Shown here in pieces: positions 43,501-53,100 of a stretch of DNA of 64,000 nt. Below the pieces are notes generated by a model. The model worked only from the letters and a program-made list of their open reading frames with translations, was not told the origin of the DNA and ran no database searches. The translations under genes and the position numbers were made by a program. The stretch covers positions 80,654,760 through 80,718,759 of the forward strand of contig CM043948.1 in assembly GCA_014529385.2 (NCBI GenBank), written 5' to 3'. The stretch comes from Adiantum capillus-veneris (taxonomy: Eukaryota > Streptophyta > Polypodiopsida > Polypodiales > Pteridaceae). Position 1 is the first letter of the stretch; every line of letters starts with the position of its first letter.

Positions 43501-44730
43501 AACTCCCTAAACCGGATAAGAGGCATTGTTGGCACAAGTGACTGATTTCCCATGAGGGACAGACTCGAGAGAGGTGAACAATTCACGATGTGAGGTAATG
43601 TGCTCTGTAGCACCACTGTCGAAATACCACACATGTGAATCTGCAGCAACTGACAAGCATGCATCATGCACAGCAGAATTGTAAGTGCACTCTGCGCTAA
43701 AAGCCCATTCTGCATCAACATTAGAGACACAGTCTCCTTTTACAGAAGACTCAACAATGGCTGCATTTGTAGTGGAACCAGCATTTGCAGTGGAACCAGC
43801 ATTTGCAGTGGAACCACCCTCTTTCTTCTTAGCCTCTTTGGCCTTCACCTTAGGACACGACTTGATCAAGTGATCTTTAGCTTTACAATAATGGCAACGC
43901 ATTTTCTTTTTGCCCTTATCACCAGAATTTCCAAACGAATTGCTGCCAGCAGAAGCATTAGGAACATAATTTTTTCCACTCGCAGCAGAACCATAAGAAG
44001 TGGTTGTATTACTGTTACCACCCTTTCTCTGAGAAGCAATAAAAGCCTGTTCAACTGAACGCTGCCTAGTCTTGTTTTTCTAGAAAGTGACTCTTGCAAC
44101 AGCAATATGCATAATGCATCAAACTTGACAACTTCAAGATTTTCTTGGGTCATAAGTCTCCAAGTACTAGCAAAAGTCTGATAAGAATCTAGTAAGGCTT
44201 CAAGAATACTCTGCACAAGGGAACTTTCTGAAATGACTTCACCTCTCATTGATATTCTTGACACTAGCAAAGAAAGTGTCCATATCATCTTCCTCATGCA
44301 TAATCTTCGACTCCAGCTCTTTACGCAGCAAAGCAATTTTAGCCTCATTGCGACTTGCATAAAGACCAGCCAAAATATCCCAAGCCTGTTTTGCAGATTT
44401 TGTTGAACGAATGTGAGGAACAGTGGTGCGCTTCACAGACAACGCAATCAATGCATGAGCCTGCGCATCCTTTACATCCCAACGAGATTGTTCTACCGTA
44501 GGCAAAACAACTCTAACAGCAGCAATCCTTGCAGCAAGACCTGCAACATCCTCAACAACGTCTGCATCCTCAGAACTAGGACGTACATCAATGCCCTGAA
44601 CAATATTCTAGACGCCCTTTGACACAAGAACATGTTGCATCATATAAGCCCACATAGGGTAATTGTCACCACCATCCAACTTGTCCTCAACAACAAACAT
44701 CTTGAACACATCTGTGTTGTTGTGAGCCAT
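43500..44730 (-). pseudogene. Copia-2 gag and protease
   Basis: Starts at ATG 44730 (MAHNNTDVFKMFVVEDKLDGGDNYPMWAYMMQHVLV), the usual copia gag opening. A TAG follows at about 44608. The frame continues through SVKRTTVPHIRSTKSAKQAWDILAGLYASRNEAKIALLRKELESKIMHEEDDMDTFFA. A frameshift near 44240 leads to LVQSILEALLDSYQTFASTW, another near 44080. The zinc knuckle is CHYCKAKDHLIKSC (43860-43902). The protease active site is WYFDSGATEHIT near 43620, and a TAG lies near 43507. A Ser/Ala/Gly repeat (NAGSTANAGST) follows the knuckle. Confidence 0.9.
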
Positions 44731-45078
44731 GGTAAATGTTGCACCTGATGTGAAAACTGCCCGGAAATAGGAGAAATGGAGCGGGAACAACACGTGCTAT
44801 ATAGCATAAACCGTAGAAGACTGTAAGACACCTATTATGCAAAAAATGGCATTGATAGAAATTCTGCACAAAATGACGAAATAGCCTGTGCAGACCTGCT
44901 TGTAGTGGAAACGGTGGCCCAGATGAGCCCGAATCAAAAATTTGAGCAGACTGAGCTTTACGAGCTCACCCGAAATTTTTGTCGACCTGTGAACGCTTGC
45001 CAAACCTCACTGTAATCGGAGAAAGTGAGCAGGCGTGTGCTGGAGCAGCTGGCGACTAAGCCCGGGAGGACGTAACAT

Positions 45079-45090
45079 GGTCTGATACCA
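45079..45090 (-). promoter_or_regulatory. Copia-2 primer-binding site (initiator tRNA-Met)
   Basis: The minus strand reads TGGTATCAGACC two bases inside the 5' LTR. The first ten bases match the standard plant copia PBS complementary to the 3' end of initiator tRNA-Met. Confidence 0.85.
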
Positions 45091-45092
45091 AT

Positions 45093-45319
45093 TGTTGGAA
45101 TTAGGGTTGCAGAGAAACGCACACAGCTTGGAGAAGACGAAGGAAGCTCAAGGCACACAATAGAGAGTGTGTTACTTAGTGTGCAATGGAAAAATTGATA
45201 GCCCTAGAGTGATGGGCGTATATACAATGCTCGGGGGAAAAAACCTCCTAAAGAGGGGAAAAATGCCCCGGCGGTCCTAGTGTGTTCACACACATCACTA
45301 CCACATGTATATGGTAACA
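45093..45319 (-). repeat. Copia-2 5' LTR
   Basis: 227 bp, matching 40179-40404 with few substitutions concentrated around the G/A run near 45230. The right edge ACA is followed by the second GTTTC duplication (45320-45324). Confidence 0.95.
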
Positions 45320-45737
45320 GTTTCGGTCCTTTCTCTAGGGTCATGAGTTATGAGGATCAGAGATGTCTTGGGCTATATCTACTTGAGTTACACAGATATA
45401 GAGACACTTTATTGGGGAGAGATAGAGAGAGAGACAGTCCCAGAGACAGATTACAAATTTATTTTCACTAGATATGGGACAGCCAGAGGAGCAGTCATCA
45501 TTGCAGAGATCGGCCCACACTCATTCGACCACTGCCGGCACTCTCATCGACCTAGCATTGGAGCTACGGAGATCCAGACGGCCACGATTGAGAAGAGGGG
45601 CTACACAGCACCGACGGAGACTACAGAAGAGGATTCGAGCCATACTCTCTAGATATCGAGAGTGCACATGAGGATGGATTCTAGTAGTAGTATCTAGTTG
45701 TTTTGTACCCAGACATCGTATTAGATTCACCATTTTG

Positions 45738-45806
45738 TAACAGATTGGTCTCATAGGTCATTTTGGCCTTTTGAAGATGTTAATATAACATTTCATTTCT
45801 CTCTCT
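45738..45806 (+). other. Family-A 3' terminal motif (A8 copy) with potential hairpin
   Basis: The sense strand reads TTGGTCTCATAGGTCATTTTGGCCTTTTGAAGAYGTTAATATAACATTTCATTTC then TC units. GGTC-ATTTT-GGCC can pair, and outer GTCT can pair with AGAC, giving a small two-tier hairpin (about 8 bp, one G-U pair). The same motif lies at 981-1035, 7564-7610, 14494-14550, 24086-24140, 26126-26185 (all minus) and 45809-45882 (plus). It is the likely RT recognition site. Confidence 0.6.
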
Positions 45807-46235
45807 ACTTTGTAACTTTTTGGTCTCATAGGTCATTTTGGCCTTTTGAAGACGTTAATATAACATTTCATTTCATTTGTCTCTCTATGATCTCGCGGCT
45901 TATTAGAGCCTTCAGTACCACATGACATTATTCGAACAAAGCTAGCTGCCCCCCCACTAGCGGTTGAGGCGTTTACCAGATCAGTCTCCTTTATACACCG
46001 CTTGTGGGACCTCCCCATAGACAAATATGCCCGCTTAGCACTTCAGTCCTCTCGCCAGCTAGCTATGCAGGGAGATACAACATGCTGGTATGGGGAGATG
46101 ACATCATGGTTTCACGTACATGGGTTCAGCAAGGACAGATTGTCCCCCTTCCAGTACTCATTGGATACACCCTCTCTGACTCTCACACAATCCGAGAAGG
46201 CTCATCCGCCAGGACCTTACTCAGCCAAGCTCTGT
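45807..46235 (+). mobile_element. A9: extra LINE tail plus ORF2 fragment
   Basis: Immediately after the A8 tail a second family-A 3' end (TTTTTGGTCTCATAGGTC...CATTTCATTTCATTTG, 45809-45882) appears without coding sequence. A plus-strand ORF2 fragment then begins at MISRLIRA (45889), with SFIHRLWDLPIDKYARLALQSSRQLAMQGDTTCWYGEMTSWF and FSKDRLSPFQYSLDTPSL, and ends about 46235. The fragment lacks a 3' end. A few bases matching ORF1 in the opposite sense (46233-46257, EIQPSVI on the minus strand) follow. Confidence 0.75.
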
Positions 46236-46257
46236 GATCACTGAGGGCTGAATTTCG

Positions 46258-47127
46258 TGTGGGATATGAGTAGGGGGGTATGAGTAGTGACTGAGAACTA
46301 ATACAACACAATCTGGGCGTGCGTGTGGGGATATACTAGGTGAGAGCTAATACAAAGGCTAGTACAAGATGAGCAGGGTGTACAATCCTCAAAAGAGCTA
46401 AATCACAAGAGATCCATCATTGGTCGCTCGTGGATCTCATCAATCTCCTCCATGGTCAGTAGTATGACCGGGCATCGTGCATGTCAGGCCAAAGTGATCC
46501 GAATCCTCTGATGCAACCTTCATCGATGCCGTGTTGTCCTCCGCAATCGTGGGCGTGTGGATCTCCCTAGCTCGGTCGCTCGATCGATCAACGTGCCTCT
46601 GGTGTGAGGAAAATGTGAGCTCTGCTGTGGTAGTTGCTTCTCCGGCTGCCCAGTGTCCGCTCTAAAGAAGTCTATGATCCGTCTCTGAGACTGGCTAGCC
46701 TCTCCTCTCATCAGGCTCTATCTGTGTCTGTGTAGCGCAAGCAAAAACAGACCCAAACATCTCTGGTCCTCATACCCCATGACTTTAGAGAGTGGTCCAA
46801 AGCCCTCTCTGGAGAGGCAGTGAAAGCGGCCTCGTATCTCATGGTAAACTGGGCAGTGGCATGTGTAGTGCAACTCCGTCTCAGGCTCCATGTGATGTCG
46901 GAGACATGTCCTGGCCTCTACTTGTACTCCGTTGAATCTACCACTCGTGATCCGAAGTTGGTGCGAAGATGTGCGTATCTGACCAATAGCACATCGTATC
47001 CCATGAGATGAGTGGGTGTCCACGCATCTGGGCCTCATCACAAAACCATCCTCAGTAAGCTAGAGAAGTTGCTCTCTATAGAAAGCCATCTTCGGGCCTA
47101 TCTCCTATGCCCGCTGTATCCAAGTCC
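46258..47127 (-). mobile_element. LINE family A copy A10, fragment
   Basis: A minus-strand piece with a diverged 3' UTR (46258-46402) and the ORF2 C-terminus (46403-47127): YMDTHSSHGIRCAIGQIRTSSHQL, the finger CLRHHMEPETELHYTCHC, RGRFHCLSREGFGPLSKVMGYEDQ and the end HERPMMDLL at TGA 46403-46405. The terminal motif and TC tail are not recognisable. The right end joins A11 ORF1 in the opposite orientation at about 47127. Confidence 0.8.
46403..47127 (-). pseudogene. A10 ORF2 C-terminal fragment
   Basis: About 240 codons of the post-RT region in two frames (46520-46711 and 46718-47041). In the Cys/His finger the second Cys is replaced (CLRHHMEPETELHYTCHC), so zinc binding would be lost. Same subfamily as A2 and A4. 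Confidence 0.8.
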
Positions 47128-47434
47128 AGGAGCTCGAGAAGATTAAAGAACAGGTGAAAAATCTCCAGGAAGAGGAAGAGAAAAAGTAAAAAACAACCAC
47201 TTCATGGACCTTCATGGGCAGATGTCCTCACCAAAATGCAAAATAAGGTTCTAAAGCTAAAGAATGGATTGAAGTTGCATAGTAGGGAAAAGCCAAGATA
47301 CTGAAGCTACACCGACATCCACCAGTATCAATATGACCATTAAGGAAGAGCAGAAGAGGAAGACTAGAGCCCTTCACGTACATGTCACAAGCCTTAAGGA
47401 CAATGGAAATGCAAAAAAAGAAGTGAAAGAAATC

Positions 47435-49680
47435 GCGACGCTCGAAGCTAGTGTGAAACGAGGGGAGTTGCAAGGCCTGACTTTGCCAGGAAATAGCCAA
47501 CTCCTAGTAAAACTTTTTGCAGACGATTCTCTCCTCTTCTTGAAGGCGTGCCCCCAGGTCATCAGGAAAGCTCTGGAGATTGTACAAATATTCTCAGTAG
47601 CTTCGGGGTCCCAGTGTAATGTAGAGAAGTCAAGGCTGATCTCCCTATCGAAAAATGACTCATTTGACCCTTCTGACTGGGCGGGGGAGATTGTCACAAA
47701 AGGGTATATCTTCAGACATCTGGGAGCCCCCTTGCGGGTGGACGTAACTCACAAGCAAAGATTTGAGTGGGTGCTTGAAAAAATCAAAACAAAATGAGTA
47801 GGTGGGAGTATGCTCTTCTCCCATTCCCAAGTCGGATAAAAGTGATAAATGCCTTTATGACTCCTTATATTGCCTTCACTAGCCCGCTTCTCAAGATGGC
47901 TAAGTGTCACTGGCAAGAGTTCTTAAAACCAATAAAAAGGTTTTTATGGAAGAACAACACGAAATCCTCCAGGCCATGGCAATGGGCCCGTTGGGAATCA
48001 GTTGCTCGGCCGGGGAATCAAGGAGGCCTCGAAATTATGAATCCTATGGCCCATGCAGAAGCTTGTTGCGCCAAATTTGTTGTTTCCTTGGCTAAACAGG
48101 ATCAAGTTTGGGCTATCATGATCAAAGATATGATAGAAGCAGCTAAACTTGGCTCGAAAGGTGGAAAGTGGAGAGGGGTGGAGGTTCATGACAAGCTGTT
48201 AGCCCCAACGTAGACTACCCTAAGACTCGGGGGCAGCGCAGGAGAATTGGTAAGAAAATTCCATAGAGCAGCAGGAGTCTTAGAGTGGGGGGAACAAACC
48301 AGATACTTCAAGAACTCCATTTTGCATTGGTCCCCTTGGCTCTCCAAAGTTGTAGATCTGCCACAAATTCCATATTGGATAGAGACAGCCAAGAAGCTGA
48401 ATAATAAGGGTTTGAATCGACTGGGACACTTCTGGGACAGTGACAACAAGAGTTGGAAAACCATTGACCTTCTAGTTACCCAGTACCAACTGAATAGCTT
48501 GGAGGTCTTGATGGTCCACAAAGTGAGGAAAGAGATTGACAATATAGTGATGCCTATCTATGATTCGGAGTTTGACTGGAATGCCTGGAAATGGCCCGGA
48601 AGCAGTCTCTTATGGAAACCCCATCCTAAAGACATTTACCATACAATGATGCCATGTTCTAACCTACTCAAATAATTTATAACTACATGAAGCTTTTCAA
48701 TTGTACACAGAATGGTAAAATCAAAATCCTAAAGGAGTAACATCCATCTAGCTAGCCTACTTGGATGCTAAGAGAACTTGGAAGCCTTTCTCACTAATTA
48801 TAACAAGGCTTGATTATCAACATGATATAACCTGATTTCCCAACAAATAATGCCAAAATTTTTGTAACGCATAAGAAGAATTGGTCTAGCCCCCTTAACA
48901 AGTTATGGAAAAAAAAATGGCCGGAGGAAAGGTGGGAGCAAGTAATGGAGAACATCTGGAGGCCAAAGGTTCCGCACCACATGAAGGTATTTTTATGGAA
49001 GGTAATTTGGGGTGCTCTATCGACGGGGGTGAAGATTCAAGAAAGAGGGATTAGGTCAGATGGATGCTTGGGGTGCAGGTCGACTAGTGAAGATCTGGCC
49101 CACCTCTTCATGGATTGCCCAACTATCAAAGGCCTCGCAGGGAAAATATGCAAGTGGGTCCAAAGAACATGAAAACTTGGTTTTTACAAGACTGATCTAT
49201 TCCTTGGAGGGAGAATTCAGGTGGTCCTGCCATCCTCATCAGCGCTCAAATCGTCAGGTACTTCTTCTTACATAATGTATGGCAAACAAGGAACCGCCAT
49301 GTGTTTGAAGGAGGTCTTGAGGTGGCAAGGTTCGCAGAAATTATACAAGAAAGCACAGTGCTAATATGGACGCTCGGGCTCAAGCAACAGTCGGAGGATT
49401 GGTCTAGGACGACTTGTGCCTTGTTGTCAATTAAGGGCATGCCTAGGACGGGGGAAAATCTTGGCTATCGGTAAGTAAAAGATCTCAGAAGAACATGATA
49501 ATGGACCCTATGTATCAAGGATAAGGGGGTGAGTTGGTTGGGATGGCTGCCCTGATTGCCGATGTAATTATGGTTCTTGGATGATGTCATGGCTCAACAC
49601 GAGCATGACAAGACCTTGTAATTATTTAGGTTGAGTAATATAATTCACTCACAATTGTGAGTTTTGCTAAAAATAAAATT
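47435..49680 (+). mobile_element. Plant L1-type LINE L1-b, 5'-truncated, nested in A11 ORF1
   Basis: About 2.25 kb inserted between AAAGAAATC (47426-47434) and AAAAAAATC (49681-49689), a 9-bp near-perfect duplication. It starts within the RT, so it is 5'-truncated. Its 3' end is a short A-rich tail (AAAAATAAAATT). Orientation is the same as its host. Confidence 0.82.
47446..49480 (+). pseudogene. L1-b ORF2 C-terminal part
   Basis: Has the RT catalytic box LFADDSLLFL, KALEIVQIFSVASGSQCNVEKSRLI, FRHLGAPLRVD, YALLPFPSRIKVINAFMTPYIAFTSPLLK, WARWESVARPGNQGGLEIMNPMAHAEACCAKFV, and a zf-RVT-like segment RPKVPHHMKVFLWKVIWGALSTGVKIQERGI with CLGCRSTSEDLAHLFMDC. The stop ends near 49170; a frameshift lies near 47795, a TAG near 48211 and loss of frame at 48680-48940. 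These are classical plant L1 features, unlike family A. Confidence 0.88.
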
Positions 49681-50002
49681 AAAAAAATCTTGAAACACAT
49701 GGGCATTTCTGAAGCCACACACAGAGGTGCATGGAGAGTAGGGAAGAAAGGAAACGGTGGGGAAGGAAGTTCCAAGGAAAGAGCACTCATTTTATGTTCT
49801 CCTACTGTGGAAATTAGGAGAGAGTTCTTGAAGAAGAAACCAACTCTTAAACAAATTGGGATATGTTTGGGCAATGACCTCACTTTAGCGCAAATTGCAC
49901 ATATAAGAGCTGTTGCTAGAAATCAAGGCTATAAGGGAGGAGGGAAAAATTGCTTTCTATAGAGGGATGAGAGTAGTGATCCTGGAAAGACACACTACAT
50001 GA

Positions 50003-50032
50003 CGGCGCAAGACATGTGGGACCCACCTTAAA
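50003..50032 (+). promoter_or_regulatory. 30-nt ORF1-ORF2 spacer of A11
   Basis: TGA at 50000-50002 and ATG at 50033-50035 are separated by exactly 30 nt, as in the minus-strand copies. It includes TGTGGGACCCACC, a diverged form of the TATGGGACCACAC core. Confidence 0.5.
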
Positions 50033-50898
50033 ATGGCAGTATGGAACTCTAATGGATCAATAAAGCTAGATGTTGGTGCATTTGAGGATAGCTTCAAGGG
50101 AAGAGAAATTATTTTCTACTCTGAGACACATCAAACTCCCAATGTTAACTAGAGTGATGGGATACCACTAGGAGACCAATTGTAGACAAGAGGTGTGGCA
50201 TTTTTATACAAGGAAGAGTTGCACCCTCTCATTCGAATTGTTTATAATCGGCCGCAGGCCTGTTGGGGTAGAAGTAGATCACGCCCTCCTCACATTTACA
50301 GTTTCATTCCAATTTAGTACAGCTCAAATAGCCCAGACATCTACGCATGCTCGATACACTTTAACATCATAGACGGACTATGTCTACATACGTAGTATTT
50401 AGAGACGCCTGGCCACAGAGGAGTCGGGACGCCCATTAGAGGAGATTACACAAATATTGACAGAGATTTTACATGATGCAGTAGTAGAGGCATACCCACA
50501 CACCCAACCGGGCACAGACGACGTTCTGGGAGTATGCCCCAGAACAGTTGGTATGATGAGGAGTGTAGAAAGACGACAGCCACACATCAAAGAGAGGCGC
50601 TTCTGGGAGCCATTACTCATAGACAGTCACAGAAAGCCTTCCAACGCCTAGTGCAACGGAAGAAGAGGACTATCTTGCTTGGTTAGAGGAGTTGTACCAA
50701 CTATTCCTGAGCCAGGACTTAGGTGAGGTATGAGATTTTTTCATGAGCATTCCTCTCCCATCCGCTATCACATCCACCCAGATTTGGGGTGCATATGCAA
50801 CATCTCTTTACACAATTTCAGGACAGTAGTCTCTACCCGACCCTCCAGAGCCATGCTCACAGACACACTTTCTTTACGATAGAGATGGTAAAGAAATC
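50033..50898 (+). pseudogene. A11 ORF2 N-terminal part, endonuclease with internal deletion
   Basis: Starts MAVWNSNGSIKLDVGAFEDSFKGREIIFYSETHQ at ATG 50033. After FLYKEELHPLIRIVYN (about 50240) it jumps to RPVGVEVDHALLTF, losing the central endonuclease (the GDFNAR region, about 150 codons). The EN-RT linker then continues (EEITQILTEILHDAVVEAYPHTQPG; ELYQLFLSQD) to the Gypsy-1 LTR. Stops near 50150 and 50185. Confidence 0.82.
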
Positions 50899-52371
50899 TG
50901 TAACCGGCCTGTTCAATCCAAAAAGGGCGGTAAGACTTTACTTTAAACCTTGATTTAGCTGTCACCCATTATTAGTCGTCTATTATACCTGCGCTATAGT
51001 GACACAAGAGAGGGGAATGGGATACAAATGCTAGAATGCACCTATATGAGAAGACCGACACCAGATTGCCCCTAACTTAGGCGCCCCTTTCGGTATTTCT
51101 TTATTGTTTAAAAGAGGGAATATTCGCTGTGGTTCTTTCCAAGCTGCCCCGCACAACCTTGGCTGAATTTTGACTGTTCTGGCTTGATTTCGGCAACATA
51201 ACTGTACTAGAACCCTTCACAGTCAGTATTCCCACGCATTGGCCGACTTTCCCGACGCATACGGGCACTTTGCAAAACCTGGCGAGAATCTGCAGCACGC
51301 TGAATTCTCTGTTTTCAGCCCTGAAAATGCGCCAGATCGCCTGTACAGCGGTCCCCTTGCGTCCCCGAACCTCCTAGGGGTATTAGGGTCCATTTAGGGC
51401 CAAAACCCTAAACCTGCAAAAATACACAGCAGGCTGTAATTTACTGTTTTGGGCTCCGTTTCGTGTACCGGTCACATCCGTAGTAAGTCCTCGACCTCCC
51501 GCACCTGTAGGGCTACTTGCCCTTTGAATTGGACGAGATTTCTGGCGTGAAACCTCTCCGAATTCACCTGTACTTGCGGGGGATTAGCCGCTAGCTAATC
51601 CAGTACTTGTGCAAGAGGCTCTTGCCTCGGCAATCGCGCATGAACCCACACAACTGTACATTGGTCAAATGAAGAGCCCACTAGAGGGGTATAACATACT
51701 GCCAAAGGGGAGAGAGAGGGCAGTGCGTAGCGTGCAGGGCATCACTCCTGGCACCGCACTGTGCATCAGAGGAAAAGCAAGCACTCCATAGCTCTTAACC
51801 TGTGACAACTGAAAATGAGGCTCTCCCCCTCCTAAATTCAGCGCCAACTCTTGTTGCATGAGGCAAGTGCACCAGAAGGTGCCACTTGGCACATTTACAA
51901 GCATTTTCCCATTTCGGGGTTGCCGCCTAAAAATCTCCCAACCGGCTGCCCAGTTGACTTCACAGCAGAGTAAGAAAATGTTCCCTTTGTCATTCCGGAG
52001 GTAATGACGTCAACACATTTTCAGGTCCCAAAATAGCAGTTCCATAAATTTTAGGAGATGCTGCCATTGTATCTTTCTAGGTCATCCGACCCTCTTTGTA
52101 CACTACGGCCACATCCAGAACTGAAATGTAGCCTCTGTAGCAAAGGATTCCACTTTGGCTAGTCAATGACCCCACTATAGCTAACCATAGTCTTTGTCCA
52201 ACCTTAGTGCTCTCTTGCCCTCAGGCGTGGACTCCCTCTGGACAGTTCCACACTAGCTATGCAATGCAGGGCAGTTAGATTTCCCGAGGGGTGTTTCCAA
52301 AAAGTGAAAGTAAATAGATAATAAGAAAGAAATCAACAAAAAGGATAGATAGTAGTCACACGCTAGTGACA
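50899..52371 (-). repeat. Gypsy-1 3' LTR (~1.47 kb)
   Basis: TG at 50899 and CA at 52370-52371. The left edge is supported by the second copy at 32209, which begins at the same base with different flanks. The right edge is supported by the adjacent polypurine tract. It contains a conserved GGCGCCCCTTTCGG block and an AAAACCCTAAACC segment shared with the 32209 copy. The 5' LTR is outside the window, so divergence cannot be measured. Confidence 0.82.
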
Positions 52372-52383
52372 TACCCCCCTCTT
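52372..52383 (-). promoter_or_regulatory. Gypsy-1 polypurine tract
   Basis: The minus strand reads AAGAGGGGGGTA immediately before the LTR TGTCACTAGCG, as expected for the plus-strand primer. Confidence 0.7.
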
Positions 52384-52878
52384 GAAATCTCAAACGTCCT
52401 GGTTTGCATCTATGTCGTACATGCTCCTAGTCAACGCTGATGTATTCAACACCTGTCGACACATATACGACACATACATGCTCATTGTCAACCCTGGTGT
52501 ATTCAACACCTCGTCGACAAATGTATTGCCTGCGTGTGAACCCTGTCCCAATGACATAGTGGTAGCCGCGCACTCTGCCATTGCTTTGAGTCACTAACTT
52601 TCCAATGACAAAATGGTAGCTGCACATTTTGCCACCGTCTTATAGTACACGTTGGATCCCGTAACACTTTCGAGCATACCCAAACTGACAGTCTAAGAAT
52701 GCAGTTACACATGTACTCTTTAATAGAAGCAATTACTGTATCCTTGACAAACTGACAAGAAATACTCACTTCTATAGCACTAACCAAACTTTTGGACATT
52801 CCATAAGAGCAATTGCCAAACTGACAATCTGTACAGCTCTAACATTCATGTAACAGGTATTCCATGTAGCTCTGAAAC
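52384..52878 (-). other. Gypsy-1 untranslated region before the 3' LTR
   Basis: About 500 bp without convincing coding potential. It has two imperfect direct repeats (GTCAACGCTGATGTATTCAACACCT at 52430 and GTCAACCCTGGTGTATTCAACACCT at 52487) and two ATGACA-T/A-GTGGTAGC/AATGGTAGC-like units at 52550-52620. Confidence 0.6.
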
Positions 52879-53100
52879 TCAAGGGGTCAAGGTAGGTTGC
52901 AAATAGAAGGCTTCAAGGTAAAGTGATAACACAGTTGGTGATTCTGCAAGTTCACCTTCTTCCATCCACTTAGCATCCATTGGTGGATAGTTTCTGAACT
53001 TTACCAAGTAACGCCTAGCAACCTTGCCTTTCACTTTCCTTTCTTTGTGTGCCAAAATCTGTTCCGGGACCAAGATCTCGTCAAGTTCCTTGACTCCCGG
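52879..53100 (-). pseudogene. Gypsy-1 chromodomain, separated from integrase by one TAG
   Basis: In frame with the integrase after TAG 53101-53103: VKELDEILVPEQILAHKERKVKGKVARRYLVKF, then a YPPMDAKWMEEGEL segment. The spacing of the aromatic and acidic residues and the YLVKF strand are those of a chromodomain fused to chromovirus integrase, thought to guide integration to modified histone tails. The protein ends at 52879. The TAG could be a mutation or rare readthrough. Confidence 0.85.

Larger units (their letters stand above)
40179..45319 (-). mobile_element. Ty1/copia element Copia-2, complete with LTRs and TSD
   Basis: A 5.14-kb minus-strand element bounded by 226-bp and 227-bp LTRs (TGT...ACA). 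The 5-bp target duplication GTTTC lies at 40174-40178 and 45320-45324. It has PBS, PPT, gag, protease, integrase, RT and RNase H in copia order. I count about 6-7 differences between the LTRs (roughly 97% identity), so insertion is fairly recent, yet the internal ORF has many stops and frameshifts, which suggests it was mobilised in trans or copied with errors. Confidence 0.95.
39267..45671 (+). pseudogene. A8 ORF2 C-terminal part, split
   Basis: Segment one (39267-40178): MERPL, ALTRSISFVHSLWGTTRDRYARLALESSRQLALQGD, TKMAFYREHLLHLTGDGFVIRPSYMDTHMSH, and the finger region CRLYQLEPETELHYICHC, whose second Cys is Tyr. Segment two (45325-45671): RVMSYEDQRCLGLYLLELHRYRD, RRSRRPRLRRGATQHRRRLQKRIRAILSRYRECT, stop 45669-45671. 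Stops and frameshifts occur near 39515, 39720 and 45470. The RT core is absent. Confidence 0.85.
39267..45806 (+). mobile_element. LINE family A copy A8, 5'-truncated and split by Copia-2
   Basis: A plus-strand copy starting inside the post-RT region (VVFTRPRFSLGRATENRLTRAFAVLGGLERM) and ending with the family 3' motif and a short (TC)4 near 45806. Copia-2 occupies 40179-45319; excising it and one GTTTC restores the CLF-type peptide segment (FKEGF|GPFSRVM). Same subfamily as A7 and A1. Confidence 0.9.
47127..50002 (+). pseudogene. A11 ORF1, split by L1-b
   Basis: Part one (47127-47434): ELEKIKEQVKNL, the conserved SINMTIKEEQKRKTRALHVHVTSLKDNGNAKKEVKEI. Part two (49690-50002): LKHMGISEATHRGAWRVGKKGNGGEGSSKERALILCSPTVEIRREFLKKKPTL and GICLGNDLTLAQIAHI, then ERHTT and TGA 50000-50002. 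The host sequence reads in frame across the insertion as KEVKEI|LKHMGI. Several stops and a loss of frame near 49920 are present. Confidence 0.82.
47127..50898 (+). mobile_element. LINE family A copy A11, split by L1-b and cut by Gypsy-1
   Basis: A plus-strand copy that begins mid-ORF1 (47127), contains L1-b at 47435-49680 inside ORF1, and continues through the 30-nt spacer (50003-50032) into ORF2. It stops at 50898, where the Gypsy-1 LTR begins inside the RT finger region (FTIEMVKK). The remainder would lie beyond the gypsy element, outside the window. Confidence 0.85.

Noticed and set aside
50899-52371. Plastid or mitochondrial insertion for the GC-balanced 50900-52370 block
   Set aside because: It matches a second dispersed copy beginning at the same TG and adjoins a polypurine tract, so it is an LTR.
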